From contig CAXTJZ010000037.1 in the NCBI GenBank assembly GCA_964244695.1, positions 1 through 22,021 of the forward strand: DNA of 22,021 nucleotides. The letters run 5' to 3'. The notes under the pieces were generated by a model. It made no database searches. It was not told where the DNA came from and saw only the letters and a list, made by a program, of their open reading frames with translations. The stretch's first letter is position 1; every line of letters begins with the position of its first letter. The position numbers and the translations under genes were made by a program. This document shows, piece after piece, positions 21,970-22,021 of the stretch. The DNA is from BOG-908 sp964244695 (GTDB taxonomy: Bacteria; Pseudomonadota; Alphaproteobacteria; Acetobacterales; Acetobacteraceae).

Positions 21970-22021
21970 GAGGGTGTTATGTACTTTTGCAGGAGGCGGG
22001 TTTAATGGAGGCGAATGCCTT
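21970..22021 (+). mobile_element. Left end of an IS5-family (IS1031-like) insertion sequence
   Basis: From GAGGGTGTTATG at 21970 the sequence resembles, as I recall it, the terminal repeat and leader of IS1031-type elements of acetic acid bacteria. It is followed at once by AGGAGG and a transposase-like start MEANA. It is preceded by CTA, compatible with the YTAR/TNA-like targets of this family. The other end is outside the window, so the inverted repeat cannot be checked. Confidence 0.55.
22005..22021 (+). CDS. Probable IS5-family transposase, first codons only
   Basis: ATG GAG GCG AAT GCC TT at the window edge encodes MEANA and probably L. AGGAGG (21991-21996) lies 8 nt before the ATG, an ideal ribosome-binding site. 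Acetobacteraceae IS5 transposases that I recall begin MEANALRDDQW, matching the five visible residues and the incomplete sixth codon. Too little sequence is present for independent proof. Confidence 0.5.

Noticed and set aside
1..22021. tRNA or rRNA genes
   Set aside because: No cloverleaf-like sequence or rRNA motif was noticed in the intergenic gaps, most of which are too short; a tRNAscan run would be needed to be certain.

Overview
The window is a GC-rich alphaproteobacterial chromosome segment, most likely from an acetic acid bacterium (Acetobacteraceae, Komagataeibacter/Gluconacetobacter-like). This is inferred from protein similarity as I remember it, from the lactate 2-monooxygenase-like flavoenzyme, and from what looks like the end of an IS1031-type IS5 element at the right edge. 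No database search was possible, so family names rest on motifs and recalled homologues.

Layout, left to right. Positions 1-8083 hold an RND multidrug efflux cluster: an MdtB-like pump cut off at its 5' end by the window edge, an MdtC-like pump, and a NodT-type outer-membrane channel. Positions 8084-8967 are mostly non-coding, with a small leader ORF overlapping a 64-residue secreted-looking protein. Then come infC (minus strand; probably an AUA start), an unusual orphan ABC ATPase, a DUF883/YqjD-like plus YqjE-like membrane pair, and a minus-strand cluster mmcB, rph, rdgB (DNA repair, tRNA 3' processing, nucleotide-pool cleaning). A lactate 2-monooxygenase-type enzyme diverges from mmcB. It is followed by a frameshifted secreted pentapeptide-repeat gene, a type IB topoisomerase, ftsK, a periplasmic protein made only of POTRA-like domains, a TrmH-family rRNA methyltransferase divergent from an RluA-family pseudouridine synthase, and a membrane-protein gene apparently cut by the IS element.

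The most striking feature is a family of dispersed palindromic elements of about 125-170 bp. Five are well preserved (2872-3021, 6338-6506, 13001-13124, 16382-16524, 19861-20005) and two are decayed (8093-8133, 11547-11680). Each intact copy has two AT-rich arms of about 40 nt in inverted orientation around a GC-rich loop of variable sequence that often has its own hairpin. All seven begin 2-9 bp after the stop codon of a gene. Five sit between co-directional genes whose next start codon is within about 80 bp, or even inside the element. One copy has become part of the open 5' end of the outer-membrane channel gene, and a decayed copy supplies the C-terminus and stop codon of rdgB. These elements are the best candidate for an under-described system: a bidirectional terminator or RNA-structure element that may also be mobile, comparable in logic to REPINs or to Rickettsia palindromic elements.
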